A DNA stretch of 64,000 bases from Mesodorylaimus sp. YZB2_4 (GCA_030248295.1 JASANH010000789.1:124001-188000), one strand, 5' to 3'. Positions 41,300-53,324 are shown, counted from the first letter of the stretch. Numbers and translations are program-made. The notes: generated by a model from the letters alone, not told the origin.

Positions 41300-42673
41300 C
41301 TATTTGCTTACTTCCAATTTCCCTGAAGAGATACAACAGAGATGAATAAGTTGCACGAGAGACATCATGCTAGCGCCCAGCCACAATCCCAACAAACCAC
41401 CAAAATCACTGATTAGGTCGTGCCACTGATATTGCTGAATCTCCTCAATTACCACCAAACTCTTGGCATCTGGAAAAATAAGCCGTATCTGGCTACTTTC
41501 CAATGAAGGGTCTTGGTCACGATTGCTGGTTACGCTCCACCTGGTCATCCAATTGTCACATCTGGGGATACACTTTGATCGACATTCACGAACATCTTGA
41601 TTCATTCGGTCAATTTCTTCATGCGTCATTGCTCTGTAGACAGGCTCTTCTTTCCCTTCCATCTGTCCTGCAGCGACGTTGAGAACACCGAACTGGCAAA
41701 GTGTTACTTCGCCGTTGAAATAGCTAGCGGTCGTTTCGAAATCAGCTTCGAAAGGGTAGTTGGATGGAATGCAGCTCGCTGTGTTAAAACTAGCATTGGC
41801 CCTAATTTCACAGTCCATTTTGCACACGTCAACCAAATACGCTTGCTCAACAGGGCAGTCATTACAAGTGCCGAGCTGCCGGTATATATTGCTATCAGTA
41901 TTGATATTGTATTCGTAGCCAGGTTCGACAGCCACTGTTGTAAAAGTATCATAGTTAAACAAGGCAACACGACTGCCTTCTATCACACTCCTTGGAGCGG
42001 CACCATCCAAAAAATGTGCCACTTCTTTGGCGTTCTTTCCAAACGTTGTATAGTTAAATGTCATCTCAAAGACCCAGGCCTGCGCGAATGAAGATTTTTT
42101 TGCCGTTGACGCATTTATCTGCTGGTAAGATCTTAGTTGCATGAAGCCCCGGTTTGTTGACAGATTTTTTGCAGCGTCGATGTTGCTGTTATCTGCTGTA
42201 TCTAGTGCGATCAGATCCAAAAAACGAAGGATCGTACTTACGTTCAGGTTGCTCATCTTCTCCCAAAGCGTTTTCTTCGCCTCCTCCACTGGAATAGTCG
42301 AGTTGTACTCCAAACCGGGCACCATGTAGCTCATGGCGATTAGCATTTCTTCCCTTGTGATCCCGTATAGCCGCAGTTTAGATGCATCGATCCAAGACCA
42401 GTCGTTATGGATCAGCCAGAATGGTGGAACAATAAGCTCGCTTTTTTCTGACAATCGGCTGACTCTGGTGGCTGTCGGACCATCTAAATATCGACTTGCT
42501 TGTATTTTTATGAACAGAGCTAGCATAGCAGTGCACGTGAGGATTATCAATGTCCAAAAGCATTTCTGCCACCAAGTGGTCGACTCGCTTAGCTCTTGGA
42601 ACCCGTGAAGCGTTGTCCGTTCAGAGAATAGGAAGTACCGATCCCTCAAAGGTATAACCTTAGGTTTGGTCAT
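41300..42673 (-). CDS. DEG/ENaC sodium channel subunit, array copy 3
   Basis: Intronless, 457 aa from ATG 42673. HG motif (SERTTLHGFQEL), TM1 (CFWTLIILTCTAMLALFIKI), outer domain (SWIDASKLRLYGITREEM, CKMDCEIRANAS, CRSKCIPRCDNWMTRWSV) and TM2 with GGLLGLWLGASMMSLVQLI. It has the same length as copy 4 and is its closest neighbour over most of the gene. About 270 bp near the N-terminus (42300-42570) are instead almost identical to copy 5 at 50661-50930, which suggests gene conversion. Confidence 0.93.
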   Translation of the reverse strand: MTKPKVIPLRDRYFLFSERTTLHGFQELSESTTWWQKCFWTLIILTCTAMLALFIKIQASRYLDGPTATRVSRLSEKSELIVPPFWLIHNDWSWIDASKLRLYGITREEMLIAMSYMVPGLEYNSTIPVEEAKKTLWEKMSNLNVSTILRFLDLIALDTADNSNIDAAKNLSTNRGFMQLRSYQQINASTAKKSSFAQAWVFEMTFNYTTFGKNAKEVAHFLDGAAPRSVIEGSRVALFNYDTFTTVAVEPGYEYNINTDSNIYRQLGTCNDCPVEQAYLVDVCKMDCEIRANASFNTASCIPSNYPFEADFETTASYFNGEVTLCQFGVLNVAAGQMEGKEEPVYRAMTHEEIDRMNQDVRECRSKCIPRCDNWMTRWSVTSNRDQDPSLESSQIRLIFPDAKSLVVIEEIQQYQWHDLISDFGGLLGLWLGASMMSLVQLIHLCCISSGKLEVSK

Positions 42674-43336
42674 GACTGTGGGTTAGTGCTCTGGGTTTAG
42701 CAAGTGCCAGGACTGATCGCCATTTGTGCTGGGGGTGTTGGCGAATGAGTCGTCAGGTCAAGTTGTTTGAATAAGCATCCCATTAACGAGTACAGTGGTG
42801 AAATGTTGGTTAATAACTTTGTTTATCGAGGTGTCCTATTTGTCATCCTAACATCCATGTCGATCATAAATAGAGTATTTTAAAATTATGTGTAATCAGA
42901 CATCATGGCTGCCAACTTTCTGGCTAGCTGACATTTCAATTAAATGTATTAAAATTTTAGATCGATCCCGTATACTTTATCATACTCTTATTATGCGATT
43001 TCATCATGCTTGGACAAGCGTCATTCGAAAAATTGTAAAAGGCTGGCGAGAAATGGGATGTACGGTTTTAGTTTCTTTAAGCTGTGTTTGATGCTAACAA
43101 GAAACACGCGATAACACGAGCTGAATATATCCAGATAAATTAAATAAGACTGGTGCTGAAGCGAAAGCAAGCCAGGTACATATGTACAGTATACCAGGCA
43201 TACTCAAAACTGCTATTTGCACGCCTTTGACTGCATCAACGATTTTTGCACGATTCGAACAAGATTACAGCATATATGTATATCTTTCGGTCAACCTGCA
43301 GTACAGCTTAAGCCGGTTGTTGTGGGACATGGCTCA
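42674..43336. other. Spacer between channel genes 3 and 4
   Basis: No gene recognised; promoter of copy 3 expected near 42674-42800. Confidence 0.5.
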
Positions 43337-44710
43337 CTATTTGTGTACTTTCGGCTTACCCAAAGAGACGCAGCAGAGATGAATAAGTTGCACAAGAGAC
43401 ATCATGCTAGCGCCTAACCACAATCCCAACAAACCTCCAAAATCACTGACCAGATCGTGCCACTGATATTGCTGAATTTCCTCAATTACCATTAAATTCA
43501 TGGCATCTGGAAAAATAAGTCGTATTCGACTGCGTTCCGATGACGGTTCTCGATCACGATTGCTGCTTACACTCCAAGTGGTCATCCAATCGTCACATCT
43601 GGGGATACAATTGGATCTACACTCACGGATATCTTGGCTCCTTCGGTCAATTTCCTCAAGTGTCATTGGCCTGTAGACAGGCTCTTCTTTCCCTTCCGCT
43701 TGTCCCGTGACGACGTTGTTGACGCCGAACTGGCAAAGTATAACGTCGCCTTTGGCATAGCTCATGGTCATTACTAACTCTGGCTCCAATGCGGAGGCAG
43801 GCCGAATGCAGCTCGCAGCGTTGAAAGTGGAATTGGTCATAATTTCGCAGTCTAGTTTGCACGCGCCAACCAAATACGCTTGATGAGCTGGATAATGATT
43901 ACAAGTGCCTAGCTGTCGGTATATACTGCTATCAACATTGATACTGTATTCGTAGCCAGGTTCGATGACCACGGACGTGAAAGTATCAAAATTAAAGAAG
44001 GTTATGCGAGTGCCCTCTGTCAGGTTTCTCGGATACGCCCCGTCCAAAAAACTTGCCACTTGTTTAGCGTTCTTCCAAAATGTTGTATAATCGAATGACA
44101 GCTCAAAAAGCCAGGCCTGAGCAAACGAAGCTTTAACGGCTATTGACCCATTTATCTGGCGGTAGGATATGTGTCTGGTGAAACCTTTGCTCGTCACTGG
44201 GGTTTTTGTCGCATCGATGTCACTATTATCTATTGCATCCAGTGCGATCAGATCCAAAAATTGAAGGATCGTACGTACGTTCAGCTTACTCATTTTCTCC
44301 AAAAGTAATTTTTTCGCTTTTTCCACTGAAGTAGTCGAGTTGTACTTCAAACCGGACATCATGTAGCTCATTGCGATTAGCATCTCTTTCCTTGTGATCC
44401 CGTATAGCCGCAGTTTGGATGCATCGATCCAAGACCAGTCGTCATGGATCAGCCACACTGGCGGAAACAGAAGCTGGCTTTTTGCTGACAATCGGCTGAC
44501 TCTGGTGGCTGTTGGCCCATCCAAATATTGACTTGCTTGTATTTTTATGAACAGAGCTAGCATAGTAGTGCACGTGACGATTATCAGTACCCATAAGCAT
44601 TTCTGCCACCAAGTGGTCGATTCTTGCAATTCTCTAAATCCGTGGAAAGTTGTCCGTTCAGAGAATAGGGCGTACCGATTACCCAGTGTCGAAGTCTTCG
44701 GCTCGGCCAT
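43337..44710 (-). CDS. DEG/ENaC sodium channel subunit, array copy 4
   Basis: Intronless, 457 aa from ATG 44710 (MAEPKTSTLGNRYALFSERT). The frame stays open upstream to 44893, but that part is translated from a microsatellite and is not conserved, so I reject it. HG motif (TTFHGFRELQ), TM1 (CLWVLIIVTCTTMLALFIKI), paired cysteines (CKLDCEIMTNST, CRSNCIPRCDDWMTTWSV) and TM2 GGLLGLWLGASMMSLVQLI are all present. Sodium-channel subunit of the same group as copies 3 and 5. Confidence 0.92.
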   Translation of the reverse strand: MAEPKTSTLGNRYALFSERTTFHGFRELQESTTWWQKCLWVLIIVTCTTMLALFIKIQASQYLDGPTATRVSRLSAKSQLLFPPVWLIHDDWSWIDASKLRLYGITRKEMLIAMSYMMSGLKYNSTTSVEKAKKLLLEKMSKLNVRTILQFLDLIALDAIDNSDIDATKTPVTSKGFTRHISYRQINGSIAVKASFAQAWLFELSFDYTTFWKNAKQVASFLDGAYPRNLTEGTRITFFNFDTFTSVVIEPGYEYSINVDSSIYRQLGTCNHYPAHQAYLVGACKLDCEIMTNSTFNAASCIRPASALEPELVMTMSYAKGDVILCQFGVNNVVTGQAEGKEEPVYRPMTLEEIDRRSQDIRECRSNCIPRCDDWMTTWSVSSNRDREPSSERSRIRLIFPDAMNLMVIEEIQQYQWHDLVSDFGGLLGLWLGASMMSLVQLIHLCCVSLGKPKVHK

Positions 44711-44759
44711 AGCTCTGGGTCTTGTACGATGTATTGCAACTGGGAACTTACTCGCAAAC

Positions 44760-44860
44760 TGTACGTACAGTATGAGGCGATGTATGTGCGTATGTATGTG
44801 GGCGATGTATGAGGCGATGTATGTGTACAGTATGAGGCGATACGTGTGCAAGTACAGTAA
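44760..44860. repeat. Imperfect tandem repeat gtatgaggcgatgtatgtg
   Basis: Three to four imperfect copies of a unit near gtacagtatgaggcgatgta, mixed with gtat runs, just upstream of array copy 4. Confidence 0.7.
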
Positions 44861-47800
44861 AACCGTGAGGTGGCCTCGTTTGACTAAGCGCATCTCATTA
44901 CAGTTAAATCGATCTATAATTTGTTTGTCAAGAGGGAGCCCAATTCAATGTAATTTAAATATTGTTGGTAAATACTGAGCGTTAGTATTTAATAAATGAT
45001 GTTGAATCGGGCACATTTTTGTGCCAGCTCTCCTGGGCTCCTATTTCATGCCATTATATGATAAAAATTAATGATTTTATGCATATAATTTTAGTTCACT
45101 TTTTCAGTTATACATCAGGGATACATGCAGTACATACATACACTCTGTTTTGTTTATCTGGCGCACCCTCACATTTGTCCATTTTGCAATGACTCGCTCA
45201 GCAACTTTACATATTAGAAAACAGGCGCGAGATCACCGCGCGCAGTGGATATATTTGTATTCTACATATCTACAACGCTTTTTTAGCAACAAATGCGTGA
45301 CACAGGCCACACCGTTGACCTCGGTAGCCCCCTGTTCTTCTTTAGGAGCATCACGCTGGCCCACATTGGCGGTTCTGCAGTCTCACATCCTGCGTGGTAA
45401 TTTCCACGACTTTCGGGATACTAACGACGTTGCGGCTGGTTAACCCTAGAACGCGGGCTCAGCGATATTCAGCTCATCGACATTTAAAATATCCGCCTAT
45501 TGTAGGAAGGGTAAGATAGAGAATTTCAAAGGGGTCAGACCCGAGGATACAAGTTAGGATTCGCAATACCTAAATTAAGGAAATCGTCGTCATTGAGTGA
45601 TATCCTGGTTCTACATGATTATAACACGATGATTGGAGTTCATAGCCCGCGTTACCTCAGCGGGGTTTCTAATCCGAAACGTGTTTGAAATCTTAACTTT
45701 AGCTTTCCTTCGAAATGCCCGCTTTAAACTCTTTATACAGAATGGAGGACATGAGCACCGATCGAATCGAACCGCTTACCACTGCGGTAATTAATTCATG
45801 ACTGTGCGACGGACTTAGTATGGAAATTTAATTCACGCGCCGTTCTGTTTTGTTTATCAGCATTTTATGATCACTTATTCGTTGTTGACATTCACACGAT
45901 GTTTTGTTTTCTTATTAGAATGACTTTCGGGGACCACCTTGGCTGGCAGGTTTTCCTTAATCTTAGAGAGCATGCAAATGCTACAGGCTGGTACATTAAA
46001 ATCGCGTTGTGCGAGTTAGTTGGGTTTTCTCACGATCAGCCGATCTTACGCTCGTCAATCAATGTTCATCATTTTAATCCATATCAGCGCACTTTCGATG
46101 AGCACTAGCGTCTGTGACTTGGATTGAGCCACAAGTCCGTTCCAAAATCTATCCAACATCACCCACAGACGAAGGGGACAAAAGACAATGTAAAGACAAT
46201 TGGTGCAGGTGTCGGCCACGTGGCCGACCACGTTTCCGCAATGTCAAGTCCGTTTCGAAGCGTTGAATGTAATACTGCCATTCCTCCGCTTTGGAGTCGA
46301 ACTGAGAAAATTTGGAACGACTAATCCGTTGCTGGACATCGTCTCCTGCTTTCGCGCGTGCGCCATTGCGAAATAAGGTTGAATTCGAAATTTCAATGGA
46401 GTGCGGTCCAATGAAAAGAATAATTCCGACGTCGCCAATATAATGTTAAAAACCCCAGTAGAGAAAACTACTTTACTAGTCGATAGCAAGCAGAGCAAGT
46501 GAGTAGTGGGTGCGCTGCGCTAGTGCTGAAGCAGGTAACATTCTCGTAGAAGGAACCTTTGCGATAGCTTGGTCGTTGCGATCGTTGGTCGTTTGCAATC
46601 GTTGTTGGATGCCAGGTTCTGCTAACGAAGCAGTTATCATGGGTCAAGGTGATTTTGTGGGTAACATGGAGGGTGACTGTCGACTATGCCATGCTATCTG
46701 CGTACTGTAACTTATCGTTAGCCAAAGACTAAAACATGCGAGAATTTCCGAGAGATAATGAGCCCGGGGAAATCATGATAGATAGCAGCTGATATGATGC
46801 ATGTCACGCGCTAATGGTGCTACAGTTGCTGATTAACGGGCCGTTTGGGATCACAGTTTATCAGGGCATACAATCTGATCGGTCTCATTTAAGCGAGCCA
46901 GATCCGAACTCTTTCCGCATAAAACTTTGCTGAAGAGTTAGGCAAGTAATCTAATGCTTTTATCTGCTTGCTTTTACACGTAGATACGTATGGTTCTGCT
47001 AGTAGAATCAAGATCAACCTGACACTGCCCCAAACTGGGATACTGAGCCAACGCTAAGTCATCATTTTCTGATCGTGAGCGTTTAGTCCGCCGTGTTGAA
47101 GGGGCCGCTTGTTTTCGCTCCTTCGTCTTCATTTTGTTAAGGCTTCTGCGTCTTGTGGATTCAAGTTCATCTTCCTCGTGTCTTCTCCAAGGGTGCCCAG
47201 AAACATTTCTTTTGTTCTACTGGAATTTGTCAAGGCTGTACTGTACTACAGTATATCCGGAAAAGCATCGATGGACCTTGCTGAACGCTAGTTTAGTTAC
47301 CCTGTTTTCACGTATGCATATCGCCTATGCTGTCCCGTAATTATAATACGGGAGCAAACTTATTACCAGTCATCAGTCATCCTAGGTTGAGTCGTCTAGG
47401 CTGGTAAATTAGAAGAGGCGCCATTGAAACTGCGCTTTCACGCTGACCCCAACTTCCCGCTCACCAAGTTTTGTTTCTAGAATAGCACAATTCCGTTAGG
47501 CCTTTCTCCAGTCACCTTACTGGAATATTGGGGTAAGCTCGCGCGGAAATACTGTATTACGCTAACCTCATCGCAAATTTAGGGATTACCCTAATGGGTT
47601 TTCCCATTCAGCTCACTGTTTTCCAGCCAACTTTCGAGAATACGGCTGGGTAGTTTCCTTCGAGGTCGTTTGTCTATGGTTTAATATAGTCGTGTTGCTA
47701 AAATGGATTTCGTTAAATCCTATGAGGACAATATATTTGTCAGCCTCAACGTCCAGCAGTTTTCTGTCATCGTGTCGATCCGTACAATGAGTAAGATGAC

Positions 47801-48826
47801 CAAGAATTTATCACTTGCTATCGTTTCACGAAGGATGCAGCCAATGACTGGTCATTCTTGCTTCGCCACGACCTAAGGCGAAAGACGAAAGAATTGTCGT
47901 CATTATGCTCGAACATGACCAGCAGTTGTTTTTACCTGCGCTTCGACTTTATGCAAGCAGTGAATGCATATGAACTGCTCGATGGTGACTTACTTGGCAT
48001 TTCACAGCTAGCTTATCGAAAGTGATTACAGGCTCTCTGAAGCACTTTGCAAAAGGGTCAAGCACTGAAAAAATTCCTGAAGACGCTTATGCTCGAGAAT
48101 CTGTGCGAGGCTTTAACGAATTGAGCAATATTTTTTTGGTGAGGTATAGCTATTGAGGCGCCTTCGAAAAACCCTGAGCAAAATCGAATCGAAAATCGCC
48201 TATCAATGTGCGGTCATAATCAGAAATTCACAAATTACTCGCTCCCTGACCTGGGTAATCCCACAACTCGCGCGTTCTTTGACGATTCTGTCTTTGGGTA
48301 TCATGGCGGGAATAACCAGCGAGGACCGTTTTATGCGATTCTATCTACCCATGCACGCACTCAATATGGCACTCAATGGCGTACAGTATGACACCATTCA
48401 AAGAGCCTCTTACGGAAGGAGTTCAAAAAGTTAGTAGAAGTGAGAGCCAACAAAAATACAGCACAGCTCACAAGAAAACGAGGGTGGGAATCGAGAACAC
48501 ATTTTGACAGTGAAAGAAAAGTCCGTTTGGATTACGTCATTCTAAGTCTCGGCGAGCACAAAAATGTTGGATGTGGCTGCGCGCGCTGTGCTTCATGGTT
48601 TGACTATAGACTTGCGCATGCCTGAATGTTGACGAAGCCGAAATAGATGAAGGGCGTCGTGATCGCCGTCGACAACCAAAATGATCAACTAGCGACTGCT
48701 GGGCTTAGGCGATGAGACTTGACAGTGCAGGGCTATTTCTTGAGTCTATAGCGAGTGTGAGTGCATGTATTGTACCACCCGAACATGTAGTCTCTTGGTT
48801 GAAACCATAGCACCCGCTTAGCTAAC

Positions 48827-48943
48827 TCCTTCAAGCTCACTGGAAGTTTCCTTCAAGCTCACTGGAAGTTTCCTTCAAGCTCACTGGAAGTTTCCTTCAA
48901 GCTCACTGGAAGTTTCCTTCAAGCTCACTGGAAGTTTCCTGTA
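48827..48943. repeat. 22-bp tandem repeat, about five copies
   Basis: The unit ttccttcaagctcactggaa(gt) repeats about 5.2 times with no change. Related words (ggaaagttcc, aaggaaattt, gaggtttcc) go on in diverged form to about 49110. Confidence 0.92.
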
Positions 48944-48986
48944 GTCACTGTGCTTCTGGAATAGGGTCGCCTCGCCTGGCGATCTT

Positions 48987-49024
48987 CCTTTGAGCTCGGA
49001 GGACAAATCCGCCGAGCTCTAAGG
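48987..49024. repeat. 13-bp-arm inverted repeat (hairpin)
   Basis: CCTTTGAGCTCGG and CCGAGCTCTAAGG pair at 12 of 13 positions around a 12-base loop. It follows the 22-bp tandem repeat and uses related words. Confidence 0.75.
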
Positions 49025-49284
49025 AATTTTTCCCAGTGAGCTCGATGGAAAGTTCCAGTTACCTTAAAGGAAATTTTTCCATTTACCTTGAGGTTTCCTT
49101 CGAGGTTCTGGAATACGGCCTCAGACGAGGCCACGACCATTCAGGCGAGCGCATGGATTGCACTGTGGGTATTATTCAAATCGTTTGTGAGCGGGTAGTC
49201 CACTTCTTGGGGGTTGTGATCACAAGGGACCCCCACCATACATCTGTCGGACAGCACAGGGTCCAACTACCGAGGCGCCCTGTC

Positions 49285-49312
49285 ATGTTCATGTTCATGT
49301 TCATGTTTTACC
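49285..49312. repeat. Hexamer repeat catgtt, four copies
   Basis: catgtt stands four times in tandem. Confidence 0.8.
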
Positions 49313-49666
49313 ACATCACCAAACGCTTATGCGCACTCGAAGGTGAGTGTATGCGCCTTTGCCTCGGGACTCGGGGGCCCTTTGCGACGCGAATTGCACT
49401 CTTACAGGGCTACATACAATACCTCTGGCTTTCGTGTCATACTAGCTGCCAAATCAGTTTATGCAACTACTCATTCACCGAGCAGAAACTGAAACGTTCG
49501 CTTTTCTCGTGCATTGTTCGCCACGGACACCCAGGAAACGTACCGCACACAACTAACGTTAGGTCAAAGAACACTATCACTTTGCTTCTTCCTGGCGATT
49601 GGATCGATTGCCTGGCATCCCTCACTGTGTGTGTCATAAAAAAGGTCTTTTTGTGAAACAAATTAT

Positions 49667-51052
49667 TTATGCTTCCGCCTTTCCCGACGAGCAGCAGCAT
49701 AGGTGCAGAAGTTGTACAAGAGACATCATGCTAGCGCCCAACCATAATCCTAACAAACCACCAAAGTCACTGACCAGATCGTGCCACTGATATTGCTGAA
49801 TTTCTTCGATTACAACCAAAACCTTGGCGTCTGGAAAAATGAGCTGAATATAACTAATTTCGGGATCTAACTTAAAACCTGGGACCAGACTGCTGGTTAC
49901 ACTCCAGCTGGTCATCCAATTGTCACATCTTGGGATACAATTGGATCGGCATTCAAGGATATCTTGATTCCTCCGAACGATTTCTTCACGCGTCATTGCC
50001 CTGTAGACAGGTTCTTCTCTTCCTTCCACCTGTCCTTTTCTGACATTAAAAACTCCGAATTGGCAAAGCACCACTTTCCCTTCCGCATAGCTAGAGGTCA
50101 ATTTTAGTTCTTCCTCAGATGCGAAATTGCATGTCGCCGCTCTGGCACTGGCATTGGCCATGATCTCACAATCTTTCCCACATGTCTCAACGAAATACAT
50201 TTTGCTACTTTGGTGGCGATTGGTGCATGTGCCAAGCTGTCTGTATATATCGCTTGCAGTGTTAATGGTATGCAGGCGGCCAGGCTCAATGGCTACGACT
50301 GAAAAGGTATCAAGGTTGAACAAACTTGGAACAGCGCTTTCTGTAAAGCCATTCAAAATCGCGCCGTCAAGAAAATCATCCACTTGTTTGGCGTTCCTCC
50401 TGAGTCGGCTATAATTGAAAGACATCGAAAAGAACCAGGCCTGACCATATGAAGATTTTACAGCTGTCGACGCATTTATTTGATAGAAGGATATTCTCTC
50501 ATGGAAACCTTTGCTTGCCACCAGACTCTTTGCCGCATCAGTGCCACTGTCATCGATCGTCTCCAGTGAGATAAGATGCAAAAAATCAAGAGTCGTGCTC
50601 ACGTTCAATTTGCTCATCTTCCCCCAAAGCGTTTTCTTCGCTTCTTCCACAGGAATAGTCGAGTTGTACTCCAAACCAGGCACCATGTAGCTCATGGCGA
50701 TTAGCATCTCTTCCCTTGTGATCCCGTATAGCCGCAGTTTGGATGCATCAATCCAAGACCAGTCGTTATGGATCAGCCAGAATGGTGGAACAATAAGCTC
50801 GCTTTTTTCTGACAATCGGCTGACTCTGGTGGCTGTCGGACCATCCAAATATCGACTTGCTTGTATTTTTATGAACAGAGCTAGCATAGCGGTGCACGTG
50901 ACGATTATCAGTACCCAAAAACATTTCTGCCACCAAGTGGTCGATTCTTGCAATTCTTTGAACCCGTGAAGAGTTGTCCGTTTGGAAAAAAAAGTACACC
51001 GATCACCAAAAGACTTATCGTTAGACCTAGACTTTCGATTAGAATCAGTCAT
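49667..51052 (-). CDS. DEG/ENaC sodium channel subunit, array copy 5
   Basis: Intronless, 461 aa from ATG 51052. HG motif (SKRTTLHGFKELQ), TM1 (CFWVLIIVTCTAMLALFIKI), outer domain with CGKDCEIMANAS and CRSNCIPRCDNWMTSWSV, and TM2 GGLLGLWLGASMMSLVQLL; the C-terminus is short (LCCCSSGKAEA). Residues about 60-155 are nearly identical to copy 3 while both sides differ more, a patch pattern typical of gene conversion. Probably a sodium-channel subunit; partners may be its own neighbours. Confidence 0.93.
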   Translation of the reverse strand: MTDSNRKSRSNDKSFGDRCTFFSKRTTLHGFKELQESTTWWQKCFWVLIIVTCTAMLALFIKIQASRYLDGPTATRVSRLSEKSELIVPPFWLIHNDWSWIDASKLRLYGITREEMLIAMSYMVPGLEYNSTIPVEEAKKTLWGKMSKLNVSTTLDFLHLISLETIDDSGTDAAKSLVASKGFHERISFYQINASTAVKSSYGQAWFFSMSFNYSRLRRNAKQVDDFLDGAILNGFTESAVPSLFNLDTFSVVAIEPGRLHTINTASDIYRQLGTCTNRHQSSKMYFVETCGKDCEIMANASARAATCNFASEEELKLTSSYAEGKVVLCQFGVFNVRKGQVEGREEPVYRAMTREEIVRRNQDILECRSNCIPRCDNWMTSWSVTSSLVPGFKLDPEISYIQLIFPDAKVLVVIEEIQQYQWHDLVSDFGGLLGLWLGASMMSLVQLLHLCCCSSGKAEA

Positions 51053-51949
51053 GCCTGCAGACTTCGGGTCGTCGGAATGAGATGAAACTCGCAGGCTGTT
51101 GGCCGCATAGTTTGAGCAGCAACTTTGTAGGCGATGGGTCGTGACTGTGCAGCTTTTTGGAAAAACACATGTAATAATTGCAGACTTTACTGGGCACGTA
51201 ATTTTGCTGGTCGTAAATGTGATCCTTTATCAATGTAATTTTGATGATTGGTTTGCGACCATGAAATAAAGCGAGAATATGATGCCTCGAACTTCGTGCT
51301 GTTTTAATTCTGGGCAACTTTTGCTAGCATTAAAGGCTCTACCTTCGAGCCCAAGAGATCTATGCGAGTATTTCCCCAGCGTGCAGTGTCTTTGTACATA
51401 TGCGCTGTGATGTGCCCAGACACGAAGATTAATAGGGGCCGGGTGCGCAAGCGGCTATCGTGCGACTGGTGAACGACTGATTATGATTGGGCAAAAGTTA
51501 CGAAAACTGCGGACCTGATCCGGATTTTGGGAGGAGACTTTCGAGTCACATTGAATTTCGAACAATGGATCTGATCCGATCCGTTTGCCAACGAACTTGA
51601 CTTAAGGTCCCAAAGTGTGTCATATCCTTGCTTGAAGCTATGTCGATACTTTCTAAGCGGAACAGTGTACCTGAACATTGCATCAAAACATCAACTATAT
51701 TTCTGGTTCTGGTTCTGGGGAGGGTGTTCGAGGGCGCTCGCGAGATCTGTTTTCTTGGGAACCCAGGGTCGGAAATCTTATATCTGCCTTCAGTGTGAAC
51801 GAACTGAATTGGAAGAGACAGAATCCAGCGCGTGACTTGCATCGTGCGATCACAGCATAAAATTCTTCAATCATAACCATAAAAGAACAGCCCTCCGACA
51901 TCAAATTTCACTGTCTCAGCTATTTCCTATCTTGTTCCTCAAATCACCC
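51053..51949. other. Spacer upstream of array copy 5
   Basis: No gene recognised; short frames only. Confidence 0.5.
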
Positions 51950-53324
51950 CCTTTTTGTCGCCCCAACAAAAGAGATGGAGCATCTGCGCCAAGGACATCA
52001 TGCTTGCTCCAAGCCACAAGCCCAGCAAACCCCCGAAATCGCTGACCAAATCATGCCACTGATAACTCTGGATCTCCTCAATGACTACCAGAGTAGTCTG
52101 ATCAGCAAAAACTATCTGAATTTTACTAGTTGCATTCGTAACACCAGGCTATTTTCTTCCCAAATTATTTGAAATACTCCAGGTGGTTGTCCACTGATCG
52201 CATCTCGGGAGGCATCTTTTTTCACAGTCCAGTATTTTTTCTTGTCCCTGTTCCATTTGTCGACTTGTTCGATCCTTGAAAATAAGGTTGTCCATTCCTT
52301 CGACGTCTCGTCAAGACATTATGGACCCCAATGCTACAAAGGGAAATATTTCCGCTTTGATAAGTTTCAGTCATTTCCAAATCTGAAGTGAAATATCTCG
52401 TGACTGCAACGCAACTGGAGGCCTGCATGCTAGCATTTACACTGATCCAACAATCCAGAAGGCATGCGTTTACAAAGTATGGTTTGTCCACAGGGTACTG
52501 ATTGGTGCAAGGTTCCAATCGCCTGTATATTTCGGTCTCAGTATTAAAATTGTGGAAGTGACTTGGTTCTATGTTCACATTCATGTACCTGAACAGGTTG
52601 AACAGAATCGGGCGAACAGTCGCTTGGATCATTTCCAAAAAAAAGAGCCAATCTTTTAGCGTTTTTCCAATATGTGGAACAGTTGAACTGAAACGCGAAT
52701 GACCATGCAGGCGTAAATCGCGTTTTGATTGCTGTTGTTAAATTTATTCCAAAAAGACTCGCATCGCCCGTAAAAGCTTTATCCTTCACCATATCTCGTG
52801 AGCTAGCTCCGTCGAGCGTGTCCAATAAAATCATTCCGCAAAGGTGAAGGATTGTGCTAATATTTAGCCCGCGTATTTTTGCACAAAGACTCTTTTTCGC
52901 TTCTGCAACAGGGATCGTAGAATTGTAGACCACACTGGACGACAAGTAGCTCATGGCGATTTGCATTTCTTCGCGACTTATCTCGTACTTGTGCAGCTTT
53001 GTGGCATCGATGCACCACCATCTAATGTGAACCATCGGAACCAGAGGAAAAATGTTCACTTCATTTTCTTCACTGCTCAATCGACTGACCCTGGTGGCCG
53101 TCGGAGAATAGAGGTATGTATTGGCTAGTTTGGATTTTGATAAAGAAGGCGAACATAGCTGTGCACAAAACAATGATAGCTACCCTCAAGCTTTTGTGCC
53201 ACCAGGACTTGGCTTCGCTTAATTCTCTGAATCCATGAAAAATGGTACGATCGGCGAATGACCTGCACCGATCGCAGAAATCTGTCGGCCGAGACTTACT
53301 GCCAGTCACACCAGAGTGAGTCAT
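51950..53324 (-). pseudogene. Frameshifted DEG/ENaC copy 6
   Basis: Starting at ATG 53324, the sequence matches the array channels from the HG motif (DRTIFHGFREL) and TM1 through SPTATRVSRL and the outer domain to TM2 (LLGLWLGASMMSLAQML near 51990). It can be followed only by changing frame near 53110, near 52600, near 52250 and near 52140. Gene length and layout are otherwise kept. A recently dead copy. Confidence 0.88.

Larger units (their letters stand above)
44894..49666. other. Long intergenic stretch inside the channel array
   Basis: Almost 4.8 kb with no gene I can support. Many frames of 60-95 codons (for example 45150-45443, 45899-46108, 46510-46710, 48153-48434 and the 206-codon plus frame 49036-49656) show no known motif. 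Some could be decayed element pieces: the frames around 47700-48640 look gene-like in amino-acid mix but are broken. Small tandem repeats lie at 48827-48943 and 49285-49312, and a hairpin at 48987-49024. Confidence 0.5.

Noticed and set aside
44711-44893. N-terminal extension of channel copy 4
   Set aside because: Translated microsatellite (His/Tyr/Ile repeats) absent from all sister genes; conserved start is 44710.
45750-45800. tRNA-like words (ggttcgattcg) on the minus strand
   Set aside because: No A box at proper spacing and no cloverleaf could be drawn.
49036-49656. 206-codon plus-strand frame
   Set aside because: Includes translated tandem repeats (Met-Phe run from the catgtt hexamer) and no recognisable domain.
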